64,000 nucleotides of DNA, from contig JABTBR010000042.1 of the NCBI GenBank assembly GCA_013284265.1, positions 1-64,000 of the forward strand, written 5' to 3'. Below the pieces are notes generated by a model that did no database searches, was not told the origin of the DNA, and was given only the letters and a program-made list of their open reading frames with translations. The translations under genes and the position numbers were made by a program. Position 1 is the first letter of the stretch. Every line of letters starts with the position of its first letter. Below are positions 1 to 7,558 of the stretch, piece by piece. Origin of the DNA: Oxalobacteraceae bacterium (GTDB lineage: Bacteria > Pseudomonadota > Gammaproteobacteria > Burkholderiales > Burkholderiaceae_D).

Positions 1-40
1 GCGCGCCATCGAGCGTGCGCCATCCACTTTTCCAAGGCGG

Positions 41-46
41 TATAAT
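41..46 (+). promoter_or_regulatory. -10 box of the HDOD gene
   Basis: A perfect TATAAT lies six bases before the ATG at 53. The expected transcription start therefore falls on the start codon, and no Shine-Dalgarno sequence precedes it. The -35 region is weak, so this is a -10 call only. Confidence 0.5.
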
Positions 47-52
47 GTTGCC

Positions 53-883
53 ATGGAAAAACTTAAAGACTTCGCCCTGATCGTATCCCAAGCCTCGCGC
101 GGCGAGCTGGTTTTTCCCACCAGCGTGAACGCGGCGCTCAATCTGCAGCTGGCGCTGAGCGATCCGGACAGCCATGACGAGGACGTGATCCGGCGCGTGC
201 TGGCCGAGCCGGTGCTGGCCGCGCGCACGGTGGCGCTGGCCAATTCGGTCATTTTCAACCGCGCCGGCGGGCCGGTGACCAGCGTGCGCGCGGCCGTGAT
301 GCGGGTCGGCTACCGCAATCTGTACACGATGGCCGCCGCGATGGTGGTGCGCCAGTTCGGCAACCGCATCCGCGATCCGCAGCTGCGTGCCCAGGCCGAG
401 CAGCTGTGGCGCCACACCGCCCATGTGGCGGCGCTGGCCCATGTGGTGGCGCGCAAGATCACCGCCGTCGATGCCGATACCGCGCTGTTCGCTGGCATCG
501 TGCACGAGGCGGGCGGTTTCTACCTGCTGTCGCGCGCCGACGAGATTCCCGGCCTGCTCGACCATCCCGAGGCATGGATGGGCGCGGCCCAGGAAATTAT
601 TACCCGCGAAATGATGCGCAAGCTGGCGATACCGGAGCCGGTCAGCCTGGCCATCGTGTCGCTGCCGGGCGCCACCCTGACGCCGCCGCCGCTGGGCCTG
701 CGCGATACGCTGCTGATCGCCAAGCGGCTCGCGCCGGAAGCCTCGCCGATGTACCAGTATCCGGGCGAGCCGGCGCAGTCGCTGGCGCTCGACAATTTTG
801 TGACGGATAACGAAGAGCTCGAGCGCATCCTGGCCGAATCGGCCGAGGAAGCGCGCTCGATGAGCGCGGCGCTGCTGGTGTAA
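53..883 (+). CDS. HDOD domain protein
   Basis: Cytoplasmic protein of 276 aa that is essentially one HDOD domain (about residues 13-210), a metal-free relative of HD phosphohydrolases found in bacterial signalling and stress proteins. The ELVFPTSVNAAL opening and the FAGIVHEAGGFYLL segment near residue 150 are typical. There is no output or receiver domain, so it probably acts by protein contact; its partner cannot be read from the sequence. It is transcribed alone, towards the GlxA-type regulator. The ATG directly follows a TATAAT box, so the message may be leaderless. The family call is good; the function is unknown. Confidence 0.85.
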   Translation: MEKLKDFALIVSQASRGELVFPTSVNAALNLQLALSDPDSHDEDVIRRVLAEPVLAARTVALANSVIFNRAGGPVTSVRAAVMRVGYRNLYTMAAAMVVRQFGNRIRDPQLRAQAEQLWRHTAHVAALAHVVARKITAVDADTALFAGIVHEAGGFYLLSRADEIPGLLDHPEAWMGAAQEIITREMMRKLAIPEPVSLAIVSLPGATLTPPPLGLRDTLLIAKRLAPEASPMYQYPGEPAQSLALDNFVTDNEELERILAESAEEARSMSAALLV

Positions 884-915
884 GGCGGCTGCGGCGGCTA
901 AGGCAGCTAGTGCAG

Positions 916-1929
916 CTAGTGCGGCGAATGCGCCGTGCCGTGGCCCGAGAAACGTTCGCGGTACTGGCCGGGGCTGACGCCCAGCTGGCGCTGGAACATG
1001 CGCCGTAAATTCTGTTCATCTCCATAGCCACTGCTGGCGGCGATGCTCTTCAAGGGGCGCGCCGTCTGTTCCAGTGCGCGGCAAGCCGCCTCCAGCCGCA
1101 TCGCCTCGACCATCTTGGCCGGCGTGCGTCCCAATTGACTGACATAGTTGCGCGCGAAGTTGCGCGGACTCATGCCGACCTGAGCGGCCAGGCGCTCGAC
1201 GGTGATGTTCTCATGCAGATTGGCGGCCACCCAGGCATGCAGGCTGGCGAAGCGGGCCTGTCCCTGGCTCGCTTCCTGCGTTTGCGCCGCGAGCGGCACG
1301 CTGAACTGCGACTGGCCGCCGCTGCGCTTGATGAACATCACCATCTGGCGCGCCGCGCCGATGGCAACCTGATGCCCGTAGTCTTGCTCGATCAGCGCCA
1401 GCGCCAGGTCGATGCCGGCGCTGACGCCGGCCGAGGTCCAGATGCTGCCATCGCGGATGAAGATCTTGTCGGGATCGACCTGAATGGCAGGGTAGCGGCG
1501 TGCCAGGCGTTCGGCCCATTCCCAATGGGTGGCCACCCGGCGTCCATCCAGTTGTCCGGCTTCGGCCAGCATGAAGGCGCCGGTGCAGACGGAGCACAGG
1601 CGGCGGAATTCCGCTGCCCGGCGCGCGATCCAGCGGCTCAGCGCCGGCGGCGCATAGTATTGCTCGCCCTTGCAGCCGCCCGGCGCGATCAGGGTGTCGA
1701 TGGCCAGGCCATCGAGGGCGGACAACGCCACCGTCTGCACGGCCAGGCCGGCGCTGGTGCTGATCAGGCCACCGTCGGCCGAGGCGACCACGGTCTCGTA
1801 CAGCGGCGGCCCATCGCCCGAGCTGCGCCGGCTGGCGGTGGCCAGCGCTTGCAGGGGGCCGCTCAGGTCCAGCAGGTTCATGTCGTCGTAGGCCAGCAGG
1901 ACGACGCGGCGGGTCTGGGTGGGTGTCAT
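916..1929 (-). CDS. GlxA-family transcriptional regulator (DJ-1/PfpI + AraC HTH)
   Basis: Regulator of 337 aa. Residues 5-190 form a DJ-1/PfpI (class I glutamine amidotransferase-like) domain with the nucleophile-elbow cysteine at C115 in SVCTGAFML. Residues about 230-325 form an AraC-type double helix-turn-helix ending in GVSPGQYRERF. The family controls genes for amino-acid, betaine or aldehyde metabolism, using the N-terminal domain as ligand sensor. It starts 15 bases after the stop of a gene for an exported DJ-1/PfpI protein on the same strand, so the two probably share a transcript. The ligand cannot be inferred. Confidence 0.9.
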   Translation of the reverse strand: MTPTQTRRVVLLAYDDMNLLDLSGPLQALATASRRSSGDGPPLYETVVASADGGLISTSAGLAVQTVALSALDGLAIDTLIAPGGCKGEQYYAPPALSRWIARRAAEFRRLCSVCTGAFMLAEAGQLDGRRVATHWEWAERLARRYPAIQVDPDKIFIRDGSIWTSAGVSAGIDLALALIEQDYGHQVAIGAARQMVMFIKRSGGQSQFSVPLAAQTQEASQGQARFASLHAWVAANLHENITVERLAAQVGMSPRNFARNYVSQLGRTPAKMVEAMRLEAACRALEQTARPLKSIAASSGYGDEQNLRRMFQRQLGVSPGQYRERFSGHGTAHSPH

Positions 1930-1944
1930 GGCATATCAGTCAAG

Positions 1945-3132
1945 TCAGGGCTGGTAGCCAGCATACTCGAACTCCAGCGCAATGCGGTAGGCGGTCGATT
2001 TGCCATAGCTGGCGGCGATCGCCCGCAAGGTGTGGTCGAGGGCGGTGGCCGCCGGCATGGCCAGGTCGGGCGCCGCCAGACGCTGGGCGGGAGCGTCGGC
2101 GCCATCCTGCAGCTGGTCGGGCAGCAGTGCCAGGCCATGCAGCGTCGGCAAGGGCGCCAGCGCGGCGGCCAGGGTGCGCACGCGCACGCGGCGGGTGCGG
2201 GCATAGGCGTCGGCGCTATAGGCCAGCGTGATCTCGTCCATGCCGGCGGCCAGCGGCAGGCCGAAGTCGGCCGGGCTGTGGAACCAGCGGTCGGTATAGG
2301 TGGTCGCATAGGCGATCAGGTTGCGGCCCAGGCGCGGCTGGAAAGCGTCGCTGTTGTGGCGGGTGCTCCACTCGGCCACGCCCAATTCGGCGGCCACGGC
2401 GGCGGCGCGCGGCTGGCCGGCGATCGCCTCGACCAGGGCCAGCGTGGTGGGCAGGGCGGCGCTGATGCCGGCGCTGGAGATGCGCGTGCCGTCGGCCACA
2501 TAGCGCACATTGGCGATCCAGCGGGTATCGGGAAATTGCGCGTGCCGCTGCGCTTCGGTGGCCCAGTGCGCGGTGGCGCGGTGGCCCTTCAGCAGGCCGC
2601 TGGCGGCCACCACCATGGCGCCGTCGCAGATGCTGACGACCGTGGCACCCTTGGCGCCCTGGGCGGCGATCCAGGCCAGCAGCGCGGGATCGTCGGCTTT
2701 GACGACGGCGGGAACGATGAGGTAATCGGCGCCGTCGGGGTAGCGCTGGTCGAACTGGGCGATGTCGGCATCGGGGGCGATGCGCAGCGCGGGACTCATG
2801 CGCATCGGGCCGGACCGGGTCGACACGGCCAGCAGCTCGGCCACGCCGGCACGTGCCAGCACGCCGTAGGGGATGAAGAAGTCGATCAGCTCGGTGCCGC
2901 TGTTCTCGCCGATGACCGCGATCACCGGTTTGGCGCGGCCGAAGCGGGGCTGGTAGGGGGCGATTTTCTCAGCCATGCTGGCCGGGCCGGCCGGCGCGAT
3001 GGCGTCCGCCAGTGCTGCTGCCGTGGGCAAGGTGCTATCGGCGCTGCCGGCCTGCGCGGGCAAGAGCGCGCCGAACAGCAGGGCGCAGGCGGCGCCGCAG
3101 ACATACAGGCGCAGCGGGATCAATCTGGACAT
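1945..3132 (-). CDS. Exported DJ-1/PfpI family protein
   Basis: Protein of 395 aa with a Sec signal peptide (residues 1-28, ending in ALLPAQAG), so it is likely periplasmic. Residues about 68-255 form a DJ-1/PfpI domain with the nucleophile cysteine C169 in VVSICDGAMVV, followed by a HRATAHW segment that resembles the RVATHW segment of the downstream GlxA-type regulator. The C-terminal 140 residues are not recognised. The two genes probably form an operon. The substrate is unknown; an enzymatic or chaperone-like role is only inference from the family. Confidence 0.8.
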   Translation of the reverse strand: MSRLIPLRLYVCGAACALLFGALLPAQAGSADSTLPTAAALADAIAPAGPASMAEKIAPYQPRFGRAKPVIAVIGENSGTELIDFFIPYGVLARAGVAELLAVSTRSGPMRMSPALRIAPDADIAQFDQRYPDGADYLIVPAVVKADDPALLAWIAAQGAKGATVVSICDGAMVVAASGLLKGHRATAHWATEAQRHAQFPDTRWIANVRYVADGTRISSAGISAALPTTLALVEAIAGQPRAAAVAAELGVAEWSTRHNSDAFQPRLGRNLIAYATTYTDRWFHSPADFGLPLAAGMDEITLAYSADAYARTRRVRVRTLAAALAPLPTLHGLALLPDQLQDGADAPAQRLAAPDLAMPAATALDHTLRAIAASYGKSTAYRIALEFEYAGYQP

Positions 3133-3238
3133 TGGGGGAACTCCCTATCGTTTTGAAGAACAAAACAGGAAGTATCGCCGCTGCGCGCCGTGGCGGAATG
3201 ACATTGCAGCGTCAATTCCTGCCACGGCGCGGCGGAAC

Positions 3239-3916
3239 TCAAGGCTGGCCGTACAGGCTTTGGCCGAAGCGTTCGGTGCGCGGCAGCCAGTTGCCCTTGA
3301 TGTCGGCCGAGGCGAGGATGCGTTCGGCGCGGCCGATCAGCAGGGCGCGCGGCACCATGCCGATATAGCGCGAGTCCTGGCTGTTGTCGCGGTTATCGCC
3401 CAGCATCATGAACATATCGGGCGGCACCGTGACGGGCGCGAAGTCGCGCCGCGCATTCACCTGCGGCAGCAGCTGGATGCGGTGCTCGGCGTTGCCGGCC
3501 TTTTCGCGCAGCTGCACGGCCACCAGCTGGCCGACCTTGTCGATCTGTTCGGTGCCATCGGGCAGCGCGTCGTAGGCGGCCGCCTGGCCGTTGATGATCA
3601 GGCGTTCGTCGCGCATTTCCACGCGGTCGCCCGGCAGGGCGATGATGCGCTTGATCAGGCGCATGCCGTCCTGCGGCGAGGAGAAGGTCACCACGTCGCC
3701 GCGCTGCGGCTCGCCGGTGCGGCGCAGCACGATGTCGGTCAGCGGCACCTTGACGTTGTAGGCCAGGCGGTTGACGAAGACCACATCGCCTTCGAGCAGG
3801 TTAGGATGCATCGAGGCGGAGGGAATCGGATTCCAGTCGGCGACGGCGGTGCGGAAGATCCCGAACAGCATCACGAAGACGAGAAAACCTTTGTTGGCGC
3901 GTACCCAGCTTTGCAT
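3239..3916 (-). CDS. lepB: Signal peptidase I
   Basis: Inner-membrane serine protease of 225 aa that removes signal peptides from exported proteins. One N-terminal membrane segment (residues 9-26) precedes the catalytic Ser35 in PSASMHPNLLEGD; the general-base Lys89 is in MRLIKRIIALPGD, and the GDNRDNSQDSRYIG box lies near residue 172. It is shorter than the E. coli enzyme (324 aa) and has one membrane segment instead of two. It is not in the usual lepA-lepB-rnc context, so it may be an additional paralogue. The gene symbol follows the family, not proven housekeeping status. Confidence 0.9.
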   Translation of the reverse strand: MQSWVRANKGFLVFVMLFGIFRTAVADWNPIPSASMHPNLLEGDVVFVNRLAYNVKVPLTDIVLRRTGEPQRGDVVTFSSPQDGMRLIKRIIALPGDRVEMRDERLIINGQAAAYDALPDGTEQIDKVGQLVAVQLREKAGNAEHRIQLLPQVNARRDFAPVTVPPDMFMMLGDNRDNSQDSRYIGMVPRALLIGRAERILASADIKGNWLPRTERFGQSLYGQP

Positions 3917-4091
3917 GATATGTCCCTTGTGGTGAAAGTATGATGCTTGCCATCTTCGTATCTCTTTCTTAATCGGGACTTAGGCGGAACTTGGGCGGGA
4001 CTGCGCCGGGAATCCGATAGCGAAGTGCTGGCGCCGGCCTTGTCATTCCAGCATACTTGATACTGAACCCATTCCACTCAAGGAAGCCCGG

Positions 4092-5264
4092 ATGCAGCCC
4101 AGCGACCCGATTGCCGCCGTCGTGCACGACGACCCCTATCCCTACTATGCCAGCCTGGCCGCGCGCGGCGCCCTGGTGTTCGACGAGGGCCTGAAACTAT
4201 GGATCGCGGCCAGTCCGGCCAGCGTGCGCGCGGTGCTGGCCCATGCCGATTGCCGCGTGCGTCCGCTGGCCGAGCCGGTACCGGCGGCCATCGCCGGCGG
4301 GCCCGCCGGGCAGGTCTTCGGCGCGCTGCTGCGTATGAACGAAGGCGCGGCCCACACCCAGCCCAAGCTGGCCTTGCAGCGCGCGCTGGCGGGCGTGGAT
4401 CTGGCGCAGGCCAGTGCGCTGGCGGCCAGCTTCATGGTGGACGCGGTGCAGGCCGTGAAGGCGAACGCGCCAGCCGCACTGGCTGAACCAGCGGCGCCGT
4501 CCGCTGGCCCGGCGCTGCTGGCGCGGGCGATGTTTCAGGTGCCGGTATCGACGGTGGCGAGCTTGCTGGGATTCCCGGCCGCGACGCTGTCCACGCTGTG
4601 CGAGTGGATGGGCGATTTTGTCGCCTGCCTGTCGCCCCTGAGCACGCCGGCGCAGCTGGAAGGCGCACATGCGGCGGCGCGGGTGCTGCTCGACAGCTTC
4701 CGTGCGCTGCTGCGCGGCGCGCCCGCGGCGGCGCCCGATTCGCTGCTGGCGCTGCTGCTCAAGGAAGCGCATGCGGTGGGTTGGGCGCAGGCAGATGGGC
4801 TGCTGGCCAATCTGGTCGGTCTGCTGTCCCAGACTTACGAGGCCAGCGCTGGCCTGATCGGCAACAGTGTGATCGCGGCGCACCGTCAGGCCGATGGCGC
4901 CGCCGCCAGTGCGGCCAACGCCGCCGCGCTGGTCGCAGCCGTCAGCCGCAACGATCCGCCGATCCAGAATACGCGCCGCTTTGTCGCGCAGGACTGCACG
5001 GTGGCCGGCACGCCGCTGCGCGCAGGCCAGGCCATCCTGGTCGTGCTGGCCGCCGCCAGCCGCGATCCCGACGCGCAGGGAGAGGTATTTGGCTTCGGTC
5101 ACGGCATACATGCCTGTCCCGGCCATGCGCTGGCCTGCGCGATCGCAGTCGGCGCCCTGGCGCCGCTGTTGGCGCGGCCCTTGCCTGCGCCGCTGGCGTG
5201 GCGCTACCGCGCTTCCGTCAACGCCCGCATTCCCGATTTTTCCCACCTTGGAGAGGCGCCATGA
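4092..5264 (+). CDS. Cytochrome P450-like protein (atypical)
   Basis: Protein of 390 aa with the haem-binding loop FGFGHGIHACPGHALA (Cys342 as thiolate ligand) and an I-helix variant QTYEASAGLIGN (about 247-258). Two hallmarks deviate. The K-helix Glu of the ExxR motif is Ala283 (AVSR), although the following DPPIQNTRR is normal. Only about seven residues separate the RDP segment (324-326) from the haem loop, where P450s usually have 20-25, so the meander appears deleted in frame. The stop overlaps the start of a small monooxygenase gene by ATGA, implying translational coupling. It may be an inactive or repurposed P450. Confidence 0.75.
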   Translation: MQPSDPIAAVVHDDPYPYYASLAARGALVFDEGLKLWIAASPASVRAVLAHADCRVRPLAEPVPAAIAGGPAGQVFGALLRMNEGAAHTQPKLALQRALAGVDLAQASALAASFMVDAVQAVKANAPAALAEPAAPSAGPALLARAMFQVPVSTVASLLGFPAATLSTLCEWMGDFVACLSPLSTPAQLEGAHAAARVLLDSFRALLRGAPAAAPDSLLALLLKEAHAVGWAQADGLLANLVGLLSQTYEASAGLIGNSVIAAHRQADGAAASAANAAALVAAVSRNDPPIQNTRRFVAQDCTVAGTPLRAGQAILVVLAAASRDPDAQGEVFGFGHGIHACPGHALACAIAVGALAPLLARPLPAPLAWRYRASVNARIPDFSHLGEAP

Positions 5265-5605
5265 TCGCCGTCATTTTTGAAGTCTGGCCGCACCCCGAGG
5301 CCAGGCAGACCTACCTGGACCTGGCCGCCTCGCTGCGGCCCCTGCTCGATCAGGTCGATGGTTTCATTTCGATTGAACGCTTCCAGAGCCTGAGCGATCC
5401 GGCCAAGCTGCTGTCGCTGTCGTTCTTCCGCGATGAGGAGGCGGTGGCGGCCTGGCGCCAGCTGGAAGCGCATCGCTCGGCGCAGGAGACCGGGCGGGGC
5501 GGCGTGTTCCAGGATTACCGGCTGCGCATCGCCGGCGTGGTGCGCGACTATGGCTTGAACGAGCGCGAGCAGGCGCCGGCCGACAGCCGCCAGCGCCACA
5601 GTTAA
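5261..5605 (+). CDS. Antibiotic biosynthesis monooxygenase (ABM) domain protein
   Basis: Small cytoplasmic protein of 114 aa that matches the ABM dimeric alpha/beta-barrel fold over residues 1-95: IAVIFEVWPHPEARQTYL at the start, then GFISIERFQS and SFFRDEEAVAAWR. Members are cofactor-independent monooxygenases or haem-handling proteins. ATG 5261 overlaps the P450 stop by four bases, so the pair is probably coupled and works on one substrate. The stop overlaps the convergent gene's stop by four bases. The substrate is unknown. Confidence 0.8.
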   Translation: MIAVIFEVWPHPEARQTYLDLAASLRPLLDQVDGFISIERFQSLSDPAKLLSLSFFRDEEAVAAWRQLEAHRSAQETGRGGVFQDYRLRIAGVVRDYGLNEREQAPADSRQRHS

Positions 5606-6069
5606 TTCGCTTGCTGCGGCGCCGTGGCCTGGTTCGCCACGTGCAGGCTGACCTTGTAATCCGGCACCGTGGTGTGCAGCGCGGGCGGGGCGGCCGGTTC
5701 CAGCTCGCCGAGCGTGAAGTTCAGGCCGTGCTGCAGCGCCGTGCTGCTGCCGTTGGGCATGTCCCTGGCCAGCACGAAGCTGACGTCGCCCTTGGCGTCG
5801 CTCAGGGTAAAGCTGAAGCTGATATAGCCGGCCCAGACGCAGACGGCGCCGGTCTTGCAGCGGCTGTCGTTGACCCGGTCCAGCCGCAAGCTGGCGCCGG
5901 GGCCGAGACTGAGGCTTTGACCGACGCCGAGTACCAGGTCGGCATTGACGATGGGCGCGGGGGCGGGCGCGTCGCTGGCGCTGCTGGCGCGGCCATAGGC
6001 GTGCAGGGCCGCCAGTAGCGCGAGCAGGGCCGGGAAGGCAATCAACTGGCGCAAGATGCTGGTCTTCAT
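5602..6069 (-). CDS. Small exported protein with conserved DSRC...CVWAG motif
   Basis: Protein of 155 aa with an N-terminal hydrophobic signal sequence (residues 8-30) and no clear lipobox. The core DSRCKTGAVCVWAG, with two cysteines seven residues apart, belongs to a set of uncharacterised secreted proteins in Proteobacteria and Bacteroidetes; the cysteines probably form a disulphide. AAGGAAC precedes the ATG at good spacing. It is transcribed alone and converges on the P450/ABM pair. No function is assigned. Confidence 0.75.
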   Translation of the reverse strand: MKTSILRQLIAFPALLALLAALHAYGRASSASDAPAPAPIVNADLVLGVGQSLSLGPGASLRLDRVNDSRCKTGAVCVWAGYISFSFTLSDAKGDVSFVLARDMPNGSSTALQHGLNFTLGELEPAAPPALHTTVPDYKVSLHVANQATAPQQAN

Positions 6070-6158
6070 GCAGTTCCTTTCAAACGAATTGGAAGGCTGA
6101 GAGTATCAAATATACAAGAAATCCGGCGCACGCTCCGTTTTTGCCTGCGGTCCAGGCG

Positions 6159-6192
6159 AAAAAAACGCCGCCCGGCGTGTGCGGGGCGGCGT
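6159..6192 (-). terminator. Intrinsic terminator of rpoH
   Basis: On the minus strand ACGCCGCCC and GGGCGGCGT form a perfect 9-bp stem with a 10-base loop, followed by a run of seven T, about 20 bases after the rpoH stop. Confidence 0.9.
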
Positions 6193-6210
6193 GTTGATCA
6201 GCGTGGCAGC

Positions 6211-7110
6211 TTAGACAAAAGCGGCCAGCGCGGTTTTCATTTTCTTCAGTGCCGCCGCTTCGATCTGGCGGATGCGCTCGGCCGACACGCCGAACTCTTC
6301 GGCCAGCGTGTGCAGCGTGGCGCCGGAGCCGTCGTCATTGGCCAGCCAGCGCGCCTCGACGATGCGGCGCGAACGCGCATCGAGCTTGCCCAGTGCCGTT
6401 TCCAGGCCTTCCGATTGCAGGCGCGTGACCTGTTCGGCTTCCAGCACCTTGGTCGGCTCGCTGGCTTCCGAGGACAGGTAGGCGATCGGCGAGAACTTGT
6501 CGTCTTCGTCGTCGGTCGGCGATTCCAGCGCGATGTCGCGGCCGCTCAGGCGGGTTTCCATCTCGATCACTTCTTCGCGCTTGACGTCGAGCAGCTTGGC
6601 CAGCGCATCGATTTGCGGCGGCGTCATCGCGTCCAGGCCGGTCTTGTGGCTGCGCAGGTTGAAGAACAGCTTGCGCTGGGCCTTGGTGGTGGCCACCTTG
6701 ACCAGACGCCAGTTCTTCAGGATGTATTCGTGCATCTCGGCCTTGATCCAGTGCATCGCATACGACACCAGGCGTACGCCCTGGTCCGGATCGAAGCGCT
6801 TGACCGCTTTCATCAGGCCGATATTGCCTTCCTGGATCAGGTCGGCGTGCGGCAGGCCATAGCCCAGATAGCCGCGGGCGATCGACACCACCAGGCGCAG
6901 GTGCGACAGCACCAGTTCCTGGGCGGCGGCGAGGTCGTTCTTTTCCTTGAGGCGGCGGGCCAGCGAAGCCTCGTCCTCATGCGAGAGCATAGGCAGACGG
7001 TTGACGGCCGAAATATAGGCGTCCAGATTCCCCAGGTTGCCGGTGAACCCGAGTCCCAGTGCGCGGTTGGTTGCTGGAACCAAGGCGGTCGGTGCGGACA
7101 TCATAGTCAT
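6211..7110 (-). CDS. rpoH: RNA polymerase sigma factor RpoH (sigma-32)
   Basis: Heat-shock sigma factor of 299 aa. Region 2 carries DLIQEGNIGLMKAVKRFDPDQG and the -10-binding YAMHWIKAEMHEYIL. The RpoH box QRKLFFNLRSHK follows at about residue 145, and region 4 ends with EEFGVSAERIRQIE. It directs core polymerase to chaperone and protease genes. It lies downstream of ftsY-ftsE-ftsX on the same strand, the usual order in beta- and gammaproteobacteria, but with 448 bases between ftsX and rpoH and its own promoter. A CIRCE element overlaps that promoter, so HrcA repression is likely (see 7277-7303). An intrinsic terminator follows. Confidence 0.97.
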   Translation of the reverse strand: MTMMSAPTALVPATNRALGLGFTGNLGNLDAYISAVNRLPMLSHEDEASLARRLKEKNDLAAAQELVLSHLRLVVSIARGYLGYGLPHADLIQEGNIGLMKAVKRFDPDQGVRLVSYAMHWIKAEMHEYILKNWRLVKVATTKAQRKLFFNLRSHKTGLDAMTPPQIDALAKLLDVKREEVIEMETRLSGRDIALESPTDDEDDKFSPIAYLSSEASEPTKVLEAEQVTRLQSEGLETALGKLDARSRRIVEARWLANDDGSGATLHTLAEEFGVSAERIRQIEAAALKKMKTALAAFV

Positions 7111-7273
7111 TATATTTTCCTCGCTCGATGATATTTCTTAGTCACAATGTGCCATCTAGCAATACGCTGGGCACGGACTTTTACGGTTTGTTACCTGCAA
7201 TATCTTGCCGGGGGCTTGGGCCAGCTTCACAGGGAATGTTGCTGTAAAGACTAGTTTGGGCCGCGATTGACAT

Positions 7274-7303
7274 ATATTAGCACTCTCCAGTGTTGAGTGC
7301 CAA
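7274..7303 (-). promoter_or_regulatory. Sigma-70 promoter of rpoH
   Basis: On the minus strand TTGGCA (7303-7298), an 18-base spacer and TAATAT (7279-7274) form a good vegetative promoter. The predicted start is near 7267, giving a leader of roughly 157 nt before the ATG at 7110. Confidence 0.75.
7277..7303. promoter_or_regulatory. CIRCE element (HrcA operator)
   Basis: TTAGCACTC, nine bases, then GAGTGCCAA. The CIRCE consensus is TTAGCACTC-N9-GAGTGCTAA, so there is one mismatch in 18 conserved positions. It spans the rpoH promoter from the -35 box into the -10 box, an ideal place for a repressor. Confidence 0.92.
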
Positions 7304-7558
7304 TCGCCTCAATTAATTGTCGCGATAGTAAAGATACTATGGGTCAATTGTAGTCAATGGCATTTGTCGCAAGACGGCATGGGGACCGCAATCGGCCAGA
7401 TGTTTGCGTTACGTCAATGAACACAGCTTGGGCTATCGGGCTTAGGATTGTCTTAAGGGTAAGGCGGGGAAGTGGCGTTCTCTGTGCGGGAACACACCTA
7501 CTGCGGGCGAATGGATGGGGGCAGGCGGCGCGCGGCCGCCTGCCGTATCGAGCAAGGT
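7304..7558. other. Intergenic region between ftsX and rpoH
   Basis: No convincing gene. It holds a GC-rich perfect hairpin just after ftsX (7520-7544) and an AT-rich stretch leading into the rpoH promoter. A second possible -35-like TTGACC/TTGACT pair lies on the minus strand around 7343-7360 without a clear -10 partner. Confidence 0.5.
7520..7544 (-). terminator. Hairpin after ftsX
   Basis: GGCAGGCGGC and GCCGCCTGCC form a 10-bp perfect stem with a 5-base loop, 14 bases after the ftsX stop. No T-run follows, so it may stabilise the 3' end or pause polymerase rather than terminate alone. Confidence 0.45.

Noticed and set aside
1135..3156. 673-codon plus-strand frame opposite the GlxA and DJ-1 genes
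   Set aside because: It spans two real minus-strand genes and their junction; the product is a low-complexity Gly/Gln/His-rich mirror.
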